Positions 27,875-37,243 of a stretch of DNA of 64,000 bases are shown in pieces (position 1 is the stretch's first letter; the number at the start of each line of letters is the position of its first letter). The notes below the pieces were generated by a model. That model saw only the letters and a program-made list of their open reading frames with translations. It was not told the origin of the DNA and made no database searches. Source of the stretch: Scybalousia_A sp052170555. Its GTDB lineage: Bacteria; Bacteroidota; Bacteroidia; Bacteroidales; P3. The position numbers and the translations under genes were made by a program. The stretch lies in the NCBI GenBank assembly GCA_052170555.1, contig JBQNAI010000001.1:279271-343270 (forward strand), in the 5' to 3' direction.

Positions 27875-27959
27875 TACTCCGGATGGGACTTGAACCCATA
27901 AGAGCGCATTGCTCACGGGATTTTAAGTCCCGCGTGTCTACCTATTCCACCACCAGAGC
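27875..27959 (-). tRNA. tRNA-Leu (anticodon UAA)
   Basis: 85 bases with a long variable arm. Anticodon stem GGGAC/… loop CTTAAAA gives UAA; the T arm GGGTTCAAGTCCC is intact. The first acceptor pair is G-U. CCA is not encoded. Confidence 0.9.
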
Positions 27960-27980
27960 AACTTAATTTTGATATATAAG

Positions 27981-28053
27981 AGCGGAAAACGAGGCTCGAA
28001 CTCGCGACTTCAACCTTGGGAAGGTTGCGCTCTACCAACTGAGCTACTCCCGC
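27981..28053 (-). tRNA. tRNA-Gly (anticodon CCC)
   Basis: 73 bases. D arm AGCTCAGTTGGTAGAGC, anticodon stem CAACC/GGTTG with loop TTCCCAA (CCC) and T arm GAGTTCGAGCCTC. The acceptor stem contains G-U pairs at its inner end. Confidence 0.88.
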
Positions 28054-28163
28054 TTATGTTAGTTGGTATTAGTTGCGTAATCAAAACATTATCTTCTTTG
28101 CTCTATGCTCTTTTCGTATAACTCAATGAAAGATCTCTCTCTTCTGCTTCTAATACAAAAAAG

Positions 28164-28236
28164 AGCGGGAAACGGGACTCGGACCCGCGACCCCAACCTT
28201 GGCAAGGTTGTGCTCTACCAACTGAGCTATTCCCGC
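28164..28236 (-). tRNA. tRNA-Gly (anticodon GCC)
   Basis: 73 bases. Nearly the same body as the CCC tRNA, but with anticodon loop TTGCCAA (GCC) and a stronger acceptor stem GCGGGAA/TTCCCGC. First gene of the three-tRNA operon. Confidence 0.92.
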
Positions 28237-28249
28237 TTGTTTTGGTTTT

Positions 28250-28258
28250 GCAAAAGTA
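28250..28258 (-). promoter_or_regulatory. -7 box of the tRNA operon
   Basis: Reads TACTTTTGC on the minus strand, 14 bases before the first base of tRNA-Gly(GCC). Confidence 0.6.
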
Positions 28259-28749
28259 CGATGTTTTTCCGTTCTGACCAAATAAAAGAATAAAAAAATG
28301 CAATAAAAAATAATATTCATAATATACTTTTTTGATTTTTAATTATTTAATTTTCCGAGATTTTATTTTAAAATTATATTTTGGTAAGTTATCTTTATTG
28401 ACCTTATACGGATGGGTTATTGTTGCAATGAAAATACAGGTTGTTTCAATTAGAGGATACTCTATTCCTTTCTTTTTTTGAGTACAATATTAGAGAGATA
28501 CAAATGAATAAAGAGAGCATAAAGTTAATGAATTATTGATAAGTGAAATATGATTATTGAAATAAAACAAACACTACCATATCACCCAATTAGTATGTCT
28601 TTGGATATTTAATTAATAAGCCGAAATGGAAAATTAAAGTGTGAGATTAATAAATTCTTTCTTGAAGTTAGTAAATTCTTTTCAAAAAAGAACTTGCTAA
28701 TATTATGGCATTGCTTTGAAAATTATCACATTATTAAAATAGCTTTGTG
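28259..28749. other. Intergenic region containing one dispersed repeat
   Basis: No gene seen. The only structure is the repeat at 28632-28702, listed separately; it lies just beyond the 3' end of recO. Confidence 0.5.
28632..28702. repeat. Intergenic repeat, TTAAAGTG / AAATTCTTTT type
   Basis: AATTAAAGTGTGAGATTAAT, then AAATTCTTTCTTG and AAATTCTTTTCAAAAAAGAA. It has the same two modules in the same order as at 21101-21186. Confidence 0.65.
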
Positions 28750-29472
28750 TTAGAATAACATATGAAGAATTTTTTGTGATTGTATTGGGCGATTATTTGT
28801 AATATGTTGCTCAAAAAATAGTATGAGGATATTCAGTAAAGAATTTCTTTGTTGAAAGTTTTCCGTGCAGTACGTATAATCTTCTTTTACCGTGTTGATG
28901 AATTTATAGAATAATAAAGATAATTCTTTATTAAGTGTTTTCATATCTTCTATGGCAACAAATGTTCCGGTGGATATATCGAAAAAAGGATTATCTTCAT
29001 CATAATTATTCATAGGGTTAAATCCCAATATGCAAGCAAGATGATAAAGAAAAAAGATATGAAAGTCTCTTAAATCTTTGTTCTCTTTACAATCGTTGAG
29101 GTAAGATATTGTTTTCCCCAAAAAACAAAACATTGTTTCGTTTGGATTGCCTTCTTTTAGAGATAGTATTAATACTTCAGCAATAAACATAGACAAAGAG
29201 ACTTTTACCATATTAGTATATGTATTTGTCAGATTTGCAGTGATACAACACTCCTTGATAGGGCAAAGAGCAGAGTTACCTTTGTCATACATTACGACAT
29301 CTATTTTTTGTAATGGTTGAAAGTACGAAGACTTTACGGTGGCATTACGTTTTCGTCCTCCATGAATAATACATGACCTTAAACCATAATCTTTAGTGAA
29401 TAGGGATACCACAGAACTACTTTCCTTATAAGGAAACGATTTTAGGCAGATTGTTTGTGTCTTTACAACCAT
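28750..29472 (-). CDS. recO: DNA repair protein RecO
   Basis: 240 residues. RecO anneals single strands and loads RecA together with RecR. The N-terminal OB-fold starts TQTICLKSFPYKESSSVVSL with FTKDYGLRSCIIHGGRK as in the family; the C-terminal part is the helical domain (LRDFHIFFLYHLACILGF). The zinc cysteines seen in some RecO proteins are not obvious here. Its ATG shares a base with the porZ stop (TAATG), so the two are translationally coupled. Confidence 0.88.
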   Translation of the reverse strand: MVVKTQTICLKSFPYKESSSVVSLFTKDYGLRSCIIHGGRKRNATVKSSYFQPLQKIDVVMYDKGNSALCPIKECCITANLTNTYTNMVKVSLSMFIAEVLILSLKEGNPNETMFCFLGKTISYLNDCKENKDLRDFHIFFLYHLACILGFNPMNNYDEDNPFFDISTGTFVAIEDMKTLNKELSLLFYKFINTVKEDYTYCTENFQQRNSLLNILILFFEQHITNNRPIQSQKILHMLF

Positions 29473-31802
29473 TATTTTACAATAAGAAATTTACCTTTTG
29501 CCTTGTTCGTTCCTTCATTTGCCGATGAGAAAACAAAATATACCCCACTTGCAACTTTTTGTCCCTGAAAATTTCTACCATCCCATACCGTCTGCCCACC
29601 AAACGATTTTAAGTGTGCAACCATCCGTCCATTGGCATCAGTAATTCTGACATCAGAATCGTTGACAAAACCCTTTATGGCAATCAAACCATTGTAATCT
29701 GGTCTAATAGGATTTGGGAATACGCTGAGTTCTATATCTTCTGTTTCCGGTTCAAGACTTTCTGCCCTGTATGATATCAATCCCCTATCTGTTCCGATAA
29801 ACACCTCACCTGTTTTGGGATTTTGTGCCATACATATTATTTTATTAGAAAACAGTGGTGAATTTTCCCAAGTGAAATGATATAATTCTTTGTCTCCGTT
29901 GGGACTTAATACATATATTCCACTTCGTTCTGTGCCAATCCATTTACGATTAGCACCATCTACCATAATACAGTTGATATTTTCAAAACTTAACAAATAT
30001 TGTGCAATACCTTCTTCGCTGTATACGATATTATTGCACTCTACATTGTAATTAGGTGAGCCAACATCAAAAGCTCCGTTGAGTGAGTAAATAACTTTTA
30101 TGCCCTTTTCTGTACCTATCCACAGCTCACCTTCCTTATCCTGAGTGATGCAGTTGACCATTGAACTTTGAAGTAAAGCACCGTTGTTAGGGTCAATCAA
30201 TTTCATCTCTCCTTGATTATTTATTAAAAGTATTTTATTATTTACGGTATATATTAGTTTGTATGAGTTGAAATTATCTAATGTCATTCCTCTGACTTCA
30301 TCGCCACCTATATAGGAGTGGGTGTAAAAATTGCCCCATTCATTATTGAAGGTTTTGTAAACAAAACCATATGGAACCAAAGAGAGGGCGGCGAACATGT
30401 TTCCGGATCTGTCATATTTGACTGTTGCAACGCGATAACTATATCCTTGGGATTGTAGCAGATTGTCAGTATTTGTGGAATCAAATATTGTTTGAAGTAC
30501 ATTGTTTTTGATATCTAATATGCCATTCCACCATGATGCTGCAACAATGTGTGAATTATCCTTTGGATCTATAGCGATATCCAACACATCTAAGACTGTA
30601 TCATTTTTTTCTCCGTAATCAAGATGGTCCCAGTACTCTCCGTTATATACGTATACGTCTCCGATCATGTACTTATTAGCACTAGTAATATCTTTACCTC
30701 CCGGGGCGACATAAAGAGTTCCTTTGGGATCAAAAGTCATGTTAAAGACATCGTTACTTAATGGACCCATAGGATAGATTATCTCTCTTTGTCCCGTACC
30801 CCCGTCTTTGTAGTGGGGAATATGAATAAGACCTTTGTTGTAGTGAGAAAGCCATAATGAATTATTACTATCAATATAGAAATCTCTAAAATCAACTGTA
30901 ATATCAGGAATAGGATTCCAAGAGCTACTGTAATGATATAGCTGATTCAAGTTCGTATCATAAATCGTGAAAGAAAGATAGTTGATGATACCGATTTCAT
31001 CGCCATATTTTTTTACTTTTACTATATACTCTGACTTTTTGACTGTGTCTTTATTTACTCCATCGTATTTAATCAAGTGAGATAGAGGACTTTTTGCTTC
31101 ATGGATTTGCAATAATATGGAGGTTTTGTTGTAAGGTAAAATATTAATAACTTGTTTGTTGTCGTTATCTGAAATATTTTTATTCTTCCATGTTTGTGAT
31201 GAAGCAAGATTTTTACTTCTCTTATCGGCATATAATAGACCATCCACAGTACCAGCAAAAATCGAAGTATCATCTATGTAAATACAGTTGACATTGATAG
31301 CAGACGAATTTTCTCCTAAATACCAAGTATCATAAATTTCGTGTCTTTGCAGATTCAGTACAACAACGCCGAAGCCACAAGACAAATATGCCATGCTGTT
31401 GTAAAAAAATATACCGTTGATAGCTTTACTCCCCTCAATTATACGGTCCTTTATGTCGGGGATGTTATAAACTTTGTTATTGCAAACAATATCTATATTT
31501 GAATTTTCATAAGTTATGACAATAGATTTTGTAATATTATCATAAGCAATTTGCCCTATGCCTGCATCTGATAGACCATTAACCTTATTGAATTTTTCAG
31601 TCTTTTTAGAATGTGGATTGTAGAAAAATAAAGCTGATCGTCCTGCTACGAGAACTTTATCTTCTACCTTACAAACAGCATGTGTGAAATAGTGGGACAA
31701 ATGATCTCTCCACTGACCAACCGCTACTCTGTCAGACTGAGCTAATGTTCCCCAAGTAATAATCAAGAGTAAATTGAATATTATAAATTTTTCTGTCCTC
31801 AT
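29472..31802 (-). CDS. porZ: T9SS attachment-complex protein PorZ
   Basis: 776 residues. The signal peptide ends WGTLAQS. Two beta-propeller-like regions follow, with recurring units such as IPDIKDRII, IYIDDTSIFAGTVDGLLYAD and KEGELWIGTEKGIKVI. The start VGQWRDHLSHYFTHAV and the stretch NGLSDAGIGQIAYDN fit PorZ. The end carries a sorting-type domain (ELSVFPNPIRPDYNG, then GQKVASGVYFVF to KFLIVK). In Porphyromonas, PorZ sits at the surface with PorU/PorV/PorQ and presents A-LPS for cargo anchoring. Operon prfA-porZ-recO on the minus strand. The name rests on layout and motifs, not on a search. Confidence 0.82.
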   Translation of the reverse strand: MRTEKFIIFNLLLIITWGTLAQSDRVAVGQWRDHLSHYFTHAVCKVEDKVLVAGRSALFFYNPHSKKTEKFNKVNGLSDAGIGQIAYDNITKSIVITYENSNIDIVCNNKVYNIPDIKDRIIEGSKAINGIFFYNSMAYLSCGFGVVVLNLQRHEIYDTWYLGENSSAINVNCIYIDDTSIFAGTVDGLLYADKRSKNLASSQTWKNKNISDNDNKQVINILPYNKTSILLQIHEAKSPLSHLIKYDGVNKDTVKKSEYIVKVKKYGDEIGIINYLSFTIYDTNLNQLYHYSSSWNPIPDITVDFRDFYIDSNNSLWLSHYNKGLIHIPHYKDGGTGQREIIYPMGPLSNDVFNMTFDPKGTLYVAPGGKDITSANKYMIGDVYVYNGEYWDHLDYGEKNDTVLDVLDIAIDPKDNSHIVAASWWNGILDIKNNVLQTIFDSTNTDNLLQSQGYSYRVATVKYDRSGNMFAALSLVPYGFVYKTFNNEWGNFYTHSYIGGDEVRGMTLDNFNSYKLIYTVNNKILLINNQGEMKLIDPNNGALLQSSMVNCITQDKEGELWIGTEKGIKVIYSLNGAFDVGSPNYNVECNNIVYSEEGIAQYLLSFENINCIMVDGANRKWIGTERSGIYVLSPNGDKELYHFTWENSPLFSNKIICMAQNPKTGEVFIGTDRGLISYRAESLEPETEDIELSVFPNPIRPDYNGLIAIKGFVNDSDVRITDANGRMVAHLKSFGGQTVWDGRNFQGQKVASGVYFVFSSANEGTNKAKGKFLIVK

Positions 31803-31851
31803 ACTTTATTGAACGGAAAAGGCATTAAAATTATTTTTTTGTTCTTTAAGT

Positions 31852-32934
31852 TTATTCTAAGGATTCTTTAAGCCTTTCTGTATTTTCTGCCAGTTGCAAT
31901 GCATCCAATAGTTCTTGAATATCACCATCCATAAATACAGGAAGATTATACATTGTCCAATTAATACGGTGGTCTGTTATCCTACTCTGTGGGTAGTTGT
32001 ATGTTCTAATTTTTGCACTTCTATCTCCAGTAGATACCATTGTTTTTCTCTTTGATGCAATGCCTTCAAGATATTTGGAGTATTCCCTCTCAAATAGCCG
32101 AGTACGTAAAACAGTCAAAGCTTTTTCCAAATTCTTTACCTGAGACTTTTGATCTTGACAAGAAACCACAATTCCTGTCGGAATATGTGTTAATCTAATA
32201 GCTGAATATGTGGTATTGACAGATTGCCCTCCTGGTCCGCTAGCACAAAATATATCTTTACGAACATCACTCATTTTAAGGTCTACATCAAATTCCTCTG
32301 CCTCAGGCAGGACGACCACGCTAGCAGCTGAGGTATGTACCCTGCCTTGTGTTTCTGTCTGGGGAACCCTTTGGACTCTGTGTACTCCAGATTCATACTT
32401 CATTTGACCATACACGCCGTCCTTTCCGCTGACATTTATAACGATCTCTTTATAGCCTCCAGAAGTGCCCGGAGTATAATCTACGACTTCGGTTTTCCAT
32501 CCTCGTTTTTCAAAATATTTGACATACATACGATATAAATCACCTGCAAAAATACTTGCCTCATCACCTCCTGTACCTGCACGAATTTCAAATATAGCAT
32601 TTTTCCCATCTTGCGGGTCCGCTGGAATTAATAACAGACGAATATCTTCCTCCATTTTTTCTTGCTTTTCTTGAAATTCCGAGAGTTCAATCTTTGCCAT
32701 ATCACGAAATTCTTCGTCTTTCTCGTTATCAATCATATATTTGGCGTTTTCAATATTCGTAAGAATATCTCTATATTCCTTATAAGCAACAATTATAGGT
32801 TCTAGATCTTTGTATTCCTTATTAAGCTTGACATAATTTTTCATGTCGTTGATTATTTCAGGATCATTGATTTTTTCTTGTAGAATAATGTATTTGTCAT
32901 TTATTGCTTCAAGTTTTTCAAGCATATCGGTCAT
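31852..32934 (-). CDS. prfA: Peptide chain release factor 1
   Basis: 360 residues. It ends translation at UAA and UAG. The PxT codon-recognition motif appears as VPQT in HRVQRVPQTETQGRVHTS, which identifies RF1 rather than RF2. The catalytic GGQ is in SGPGGQSVNTTYSAIRLTH. A coiled-coil N-terminal domain spans about residues 1-100. A TACCTTTGC box lies 32-40 bases upstream of the start. Confidence 0.95.
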   Translation of the reverse strand: MTDMLEKLEAINDKYIILQEKINDPEIINDMKNYVKLNKEYKDLEPIIVAYKEYRDILTNIENAKYMIDNEKDEEFRDMAKIELSEFQEKQEKMEEDIRLLLIPADPQDGKNAIFEIRAGTGGDEASIFAGDLYRMYVKYFEKRGWKTEVVDYTPGTSGGYKEIVINVSGKDGVYGQMKYESGVHRVQRVPQTETQGRVHTSAASVVVLPEAEEFDVDLKMSDVRKDIFCASGPGGQSVNTTYSAIRLTHIPTGIVVSCQDQKSQVKNLEKALTVLRTRLFEREYSKYLEGIASKRKTMVSTGDRSAKIRTYNYPQSRITDHRINWTMYNLPVFMDGDIQELLDALQLAENTERLKESLE

Positions 32935-32965
32935 AGTCTAATTCCTTTAGTGGTTAAATTGAGCT

Positions 32966-32974
32966 GCAAAGGTA
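32966..32974 (-). promoter_or_regulatory. -7 box of the prfA-porZ-recO operon
   Basis: Reads TACCTTTGC on the minus strand, upstream of the ATG at 32934. Confidence 0.6.
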
Positions 32975-33124
32975 CTAAATTTTTGTGTAACTAAAATATG
33001 GTAGACACTGAAAATACGCGAATATATCTACGTGATAATATCTTCTTATATGAAATTACATAATAAATGATAATTTTCGTTATTCAATTTTTATATGGAG
33101 AGGGAATGTTTTGTGTGGTAAATA

Positions 33125-33187
33125 AAATAAAGTCCCACATTAGAAAAATAAAGTCCCACTTTATTTTTCTAATGTGGGACTTTATTT
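33125..33187. repeat. Long perfect palindrome (29-bp arms, 5-nt loop)
   Basis: Arms 33125-33153 and 33159-33187 are exact reverse complements. Each arm holds AAAGTCCCACATTAGAAAAA; the loop region repeats the AAGTCCCACTT core. It lies between the divergent prfA and nrdD genes, which excludes a simple terminator role. Family members: 36111-36196 and 63961-64000. Confidence 0.85.
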
Positions 33188-33359
33188 TTTACAAGAAGGC
33201 TTATCATTAACGTGAATTAGGGAAGCAAAAAATGGGATTTACATGAATATCAAAAATATTATTTAAATAATTATTTGAAAATTAGAAGAATTGTCAGTTA
33301 TTAACATTTTTTGTTCATAAATTTATAAAAAATAGCGATATCATATTATTTTTTCTATG

Positions 33360-33368
33360 TACTTTTGC
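33360..33368 (+). promoter_or_regulatory. -7 box of nrdD
   Basis: TACTTTTGC, 66 bases upstream of the ATG at 33435; no clear -33 element. Confidence 0.5.
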
Positions 33369-33434
33369 TAAACAGAAGGAGCAATATTGATAAAGAAATA
33401 AGAATTTTAGTAAATAATCCATAAATATCAGAGT

Positions 33435-35612
33435 ATGAGTAGTGTGTACATTGTAAAAAGAGATGGAAAACAAGAAATTTTTTCCATAGACAAGATAAAA
33501 AATGCCATAAGAAAAGCTTTTTTGGCCGTTGGTGGCTATGCAACCGAAACAGATCTAACCGAAGTTCTTTCTCGCGTCAATGTGAAAGACGGAATGACAG
33601 TGGAGGAGATACAAAATCAAGTAGAGATAGCCTTGATGGCCGAGAAATACTATGCGGTAGCTAAAACCTATATGCTTTATCGTCAAAGACATCAAGAAGA
33701 TAGGGAAACAACAAGTAAAGTTAAGTTTTTGTTGAACTATTGTGAAGCAGAAAATGCGGCAACAGGCTCAAAATTTGATGCTAATGCTAACGTGGAGTCT
33801 AAAAATATAGCAACGCTTATTGGAGAGTTGCCAAAACAAAATTTTATACGTTTAAATAGGCGAATGCTTACTGATCGTTTAAAAGAGATGTATGGCAAAG
33901 ATTTTTCTGATCGCTACTTAGATCTTTTGGAGAAACACTTTATTTACAAAAATGATGAGACATCGTTAGCTAATTATTGTGCTTCCATTACCATGTACCC
34001 ATGGCTACTTAATGGAACGGCATCTATTGGAGGCAATTCTAAGGCTCCTACTAATCTGAAATCATTTTGCGGTGGTTTTATTAATATGGTATTTATGGTT
34101 TCTTCTATGCTATCAGGTGCCTGTGCTACTCCAGAATTCCTTATGTATATGAATTATTTTATTCAGAAAGAGTATGGAGAAGAATATTATCTTAATTCCG
34201 ATAGAATTGTAGATTTGTCAGCCAAACAACGTACATTGGATAAGGTAATCTGTGATTGTTTTGAACAAATTGTATATAGTATCAACCAACCGACTGGTGC
34301 GAGGAATTTTCAGGCTGTTTTTTGGAATGTAGCTTATTATGACAGATATTATTTTGAGAGTTTGTTTGGTGAATTTTTCTTCCCTGATGGTAGTCGTCCT
34401 CATTGGGATTCTCTTTGTTGGTTGCAAAAACGCTTTATGAAGTGGTTTAATAAGGAAAGAACGCGTACTGTTCTTACTTTTCCCGTTGAAACTATGGCCT
34501 TGTTATCTGATGGTGATGATTTTAAGGATGAGGATATGGCAAACTTTACTTCCGAGATGTATTCCGAAGGACATTCATTTTTTACTTATGTTTCGGATAA
34601 TGCAGATTCGCTTTCGTCTTGTTGTAGACTGAGAAATGAGATTCAAGACAATGGTTTTTCTTATACTTTGGGAGCAGGAGGAGTATCAACTGGCTCTAAG
34701 AGTGTATTAACGGTAAATTTGAATAGGTGTATTCAATTTGCAGTAAAACAAAATATACCTTATTTACAGTATCTTGAAGGTATAGTGGACTTGATGCACA
34801 AGGTCCAGATAGGATATAACGAAAACTTGAAGAAACTTCATGATAATGGCATGTTACCTTTGTTTTCGGCAGGTTACATTAATATGTCACGTCAGTATTT
34901 GACCATTGGAGTTAATGGTATGGTTGAAGCTGCACAATTTCTTGGCTTGGAAATCAACGATAATCCTAAATATGAAAAATTTGTTGCGGATGTATTGGGG
35001 ATAATAGAGAAATTAAACAAGAAATATCGCACAAAAGATTTGATGTTCAACTGTGAAATGATCCCGGCTGAGAATGTAGGGGTCAAACATGCGAAATGGG
35101 ATAAGGAAGATGGCTATCAAACTTTCCGTGATTGTTATAACTCATATTTTTACATAGTAGAAGATGACTCTTTGAATGCTTTAGATAAAATTCGTTTGCA
35201 TGGTAAGAGGTATATAGAACATTTAACGGGAGGAAGTGCACTGCATCTAAATTTAGAAGAACATTTATCTCAATCTCAATACAGACAAATCCTAAAAGTT
35301 GCAGCGAAGGAAGGGTGCAATTACTTCACATTCAACATACCTAATACTATATGTAACGATTGCGGACACATAGATAAACGGTATTTGAAAGAATGTCCTT
35401 CTTGTGGTAGTAAAAATATAGATTACTTAACAAGGATTATTGGATATATGAAGCGCGTTAGTAATTTCTCAATAGCAAGACAAAAAGAAGCGGCTAAACG
35501 CTATTACATTAATGCAAACAAAAGTGAAAAACACATACAACAACCTTTACCTGCAAGACATATAGATTTTTCTAAGGAGCAGGGAAAAGTAATTGCGGAT
35601 ACCTTGGCATAA
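33435..35612 (+). CDS. nrdD: Anaerobic (class III) ribonucleoside-triphosphate reductase
   Basis: 725 residues. It makes deoxyribonucleotides without oxygen, using a glycyl radical. The N-terminal ATP-cone (VYIVKRDGKQEIFSIDKIKN) provides allosteric control. A zinc site is formed by the four cysteines of NDCGHIDKRYLKECPSCG. The radical glycine is in RIIGYMKRVSNFS (about Gly670), followed by the Bacteroidota tail ARQKEAAKRYY. The activase gene nrdG follows directly, so a functional pair is expected. Confidence 0.95.
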   Translation: MSSVYIVKRDGKQEIFSIDKIKNAIRKAFLAVGGYATETDLTEVLSRVNVKDGMTVEEIQNQVEIALMAEKYYAVAKTYMLYRQRHQEDRETTSKVKFLLNYCEAENAATGSKFDANANVESKNIATLIGELPKQNFIRLNRRMLTDRLKEMYGKDFSDRYLDLLEKHFIYKNDETSLANYCASITMYPWLLNGTASIGGNSKAPTNLKSFCGGFINMVFMVSSMLSGACATPEFLMYMNYFIQKEYGEEYYLNSDRIVDLSAKQRTLDKVICDCFEQIVYSINQPTGARNFQAVFWNVAYYDRYYFESLFGEFFFPDGSRPHWDSLCWLQKRFMKWFNKERTRTVLTFPVETMALLSDGDDFKDEDMANFTSEMYSEGHSFFTYVSDNADSLSSCCRLRNEIQDNGFSYTLGAGGVSTGSKSVLTVNLNRCIQFAVKQNIPYLQYLEGIVDLMHKVQIGYNENLKKLHDNGMLPLFSAGYINMSRQYLTIGVNGMVEAAQFLGLEINDNPKYEKFVADVLGIIEKLNKKYRTKDLMFNCEMIPAENVGVKHAKWDKEDGYQTFRDCYNSYFYIVEDDSLNALDKIRLHGKRYIEHLTGGSALHLNLEEHLSQSQYRQILKVAAKEGCNYFTFNIPNTICNDCGHIDKRYLKECPSCGSKNIDYLTRIIGYMKRVSNFSIARQKEAAKRYYINANKSEKHIQQPLPARHIDFSKEQGKVIADTLA

Positions 35613-35634
35613 TTTTCAAATACAAAGAAATATC

Positions 35635-36105
35635 ATGATGTTAAAATATTTTAACTTTGATATTGTCTTCCGGGAAGTGCCAGATGAAGTTACGTTGGCT
35701 ATAAATTTTTCCCTTTGTCCTAATCGTTGTGAAGGTTGTCATTCACCTTGGCTTTGGGAGGACAGAGGGGAAGTCTTGGATGAGCAATCTCTAACTAACC
35801 TTATCAATACTTATAAAGGCAATTTTACATGTCTTGCTTTTATGGGTGGAGATAATGATCCAAAGGAAGTAAATCGCTTGGCTAAATTCGTAAAAGAAGA
35901 GTTTGAGAATATCAAAGTTGCGTGGTATAGTGGCAAAGACGAATTATCGAAAGAGATAAAGGAACAAAATTTTGACTATATTAAGATAGGTTCTTACAAA
36001 AAAGAATACGGAGGATTGGACAATAAAAAAACAAATCAGAGATTTGTAAAAATTTTTCCTAATGGAGAGAAGCAGGATATAACCTATCGTTTTCTAAAAG
36101 AGTAA
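35635..36105 (+). CDS. nrdG: Anaerobic ribonucleotide reductase activating protein
   Basis: 156 residues from ATG 35635 (MMLKYFNFDIVFREVPDE); an earlier ATG at 35593 lies inside nrdD and gives no family sequence. It is a radical SAM enzyme that installs the glycyl radical on NrdD. The CxxxCxxC iron-sulfur motif is CPNRCEGC (C28, C32, C35), with the SAM-binding FMGGDND after it. It begins 22 bases after nrdD. Confidence 0.93.
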   Translation: MMLKYFNFDIVFREVPDEVTLAINFSLCPNRCEGCHSPWLWEDRGEVLDEQSLTNLINTYKGNFTCLAFMGGDNDPKEVNRLAKFVKEEFENIKVAWYSGKDELSKEIKEQNFDYIKIGSYKKEYGGLDNKKTNQRFVKIFPNGEKQDITYRFLKE

Positions 36106-36110
36106 TTGCT

Positions 36111-36196
36111 AAAACAAAGTGGGGATTTAAAAAATTAAAGTGGGACATTAGTAGACTAATGTCCCACTTTAATTTTTTAAATCCCCACTTTGTTTT
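36111..36196. repeat. 86-bp near-perfect palindrome (42-bp arms, 2-nt centre)
   Basis: Arms 36111-36152 and 36155-36196 are exact reverse complements, containing CAAAGTGGGGATTT and TTAAAGTGGGACATTAGT. It fills almost the whole space between nrdG and the manA promoter and starts 5 bases after the nrdG stop. It could fold as a cruciform or end nrdG transcription, but there is no asymmetric T run. Confidence 0.88.
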
Positions 36197-36203
36197 ATGA
36201 TTG

Positions 36204-36236
36204 TTTGAATATAAGATTAAAAATTCGTACTTTTGC
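36204..36236 (+). promoter_or_regulatory. Promoter of manA
   Basis: TTTG at 36204-36207 and TACTTTTGC at 36228-36236 with 20-base spacing; the ATG at 36252 follows a 15-base gap. It decides the manA start against an upstream ATG at 36201, which lies before the promoter. Confidence 0.65.
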
Positions 36237-36251
36237 AAAAAATATTTTTAT

Positions 36252-37241
36252 ATGAAAGAACGAGGATTGTATCCTTTGAAGTTTATGCCACTTTTCAAAG
36301 ATAAGATTTGGGGAGGCAATAAAGTAAGGGACTTGATGGGAATAGATTACTCTCCTCTTGAAAGATTGGGAGAGTTATGGGTATTAAGTGCATTGGAAGG
36401 AGAAGAAACTGTGGTGGAAAACGGATTTCTTGCAGAATGTACTTTAAAGGAGGTGTTGGAGATGTATTCCGATGAATTGGTGGGAGAAAATAATTTTGAT
36501 AGATTCGGGGACGATTTTCCTTTGCTTATTAAGATTATCGATGCAAATGACAATCTTTCAGTGCAAGTTCATCCGGATGATGAATATTCTTGGAGTCACG
36601 GGATGTACAATGGTAAGACTGAGATGTGGTATGTACTGCAAGCGAATGAAGATGCAAAAATTTATTGTGGATTCAACCAAAAAGAAACAAAGGCAGATAT
36701 TATCAATCGTACGAGAAATAAGACTATAAAGGATATTTTGCACTATGATGATGCAGAGCAGGGCGACCTTTATTATATTCCGTCCGGCACTGTTCATGCT
36801 ATTGGAAAGGGAGTGTTACTTGCAGAAATTCAACAGTCTTCAGATGCTACTTTTCGCATATATGATTGGGATAGAATAGATGATGATGGTAATCAACGGC
36901 AGCTTCATTTGGAAGAGGGCTTGAAAGTTATGGATTTATCCGCACAAGAAGGAACGGCAAAGCGTCATTATCATTATCATTTAAATGAAACGACAAACTT
37001 ATTGGAGACTCCTTATTTTACTACTAATCTTATGCCACTAACAACAGGATTACGGAAAGATTTGAGACAAGTTGATACATTTTTTTTGTATTTTTGTGTG
37101 GCCGGTAGAGGATTCGTTAGTTGTATGAATGAACGTATACCATTGAAAGTTGGAGAAATACTAATGATCCCGGCAATAGCCGATGAGGTTCTAATAGAAC
37201 CATCGCCAATAATGGAGATTTTAGAAATTACTATACAATAA
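36252..37241 (+). CDS. manA: Mannose-6-phosphate isomerase (class I, cupin)
   Basis: 329 residues from ATG 36252 (MKERGLYPLKFMPLFKDKIW). It interconverts mannose-6-phosphate and fructose-6-phosphate for sugar use and glycan precursors. Zinc ligands are visible in LSVQVHPDDEYS (Gln, His), GKTEMWYVL (Glu) and IPSGTVHAIGKG (His). The motif LLAEIQQSSDATFRIYDWDR marks the short Firmicutes/Bacteroidota class. The gene ends 2 bases before mutS and is probably co-transcribed with it. Confidence 0.92.
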   Translation: MKERGLYPLKFMPLFKDKIWGGNKVRDLMGIDYSPLERLGELWVLSALEGEETVVENGFLAECTLKEVLEMYSDELVGENNFDRFGDDFPLLIKIIDANDNLSVQVHPDDEYSWSHGMYNGKTEMWYVLQANEDAKIYCGFNQKETKADIINRTRNKTIKDILHYDDAEQGDLYYIPSGTVHAIGKGVLLAEIQQSSDATFRIYDWDRIDDDGNQRQLHLEEGLKVMDLSAQEGTAKRHYHYHLNETTNLLETPYFTTNLMPLTTGLRKDLRQVDTFFLYFCVAGRGFVSCMNERIPLKVGEILMIPAIADEVLIEPSPIMEILEITIQ

Positions 37242-37243
37242 AT

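Noticed and set aside
36201..36251. Upstream ATG start for manA
   Set aside because: The promoter TTTG-N20-TACTTTTGC lies between this ATG and 36252, so transcripts would not include it.
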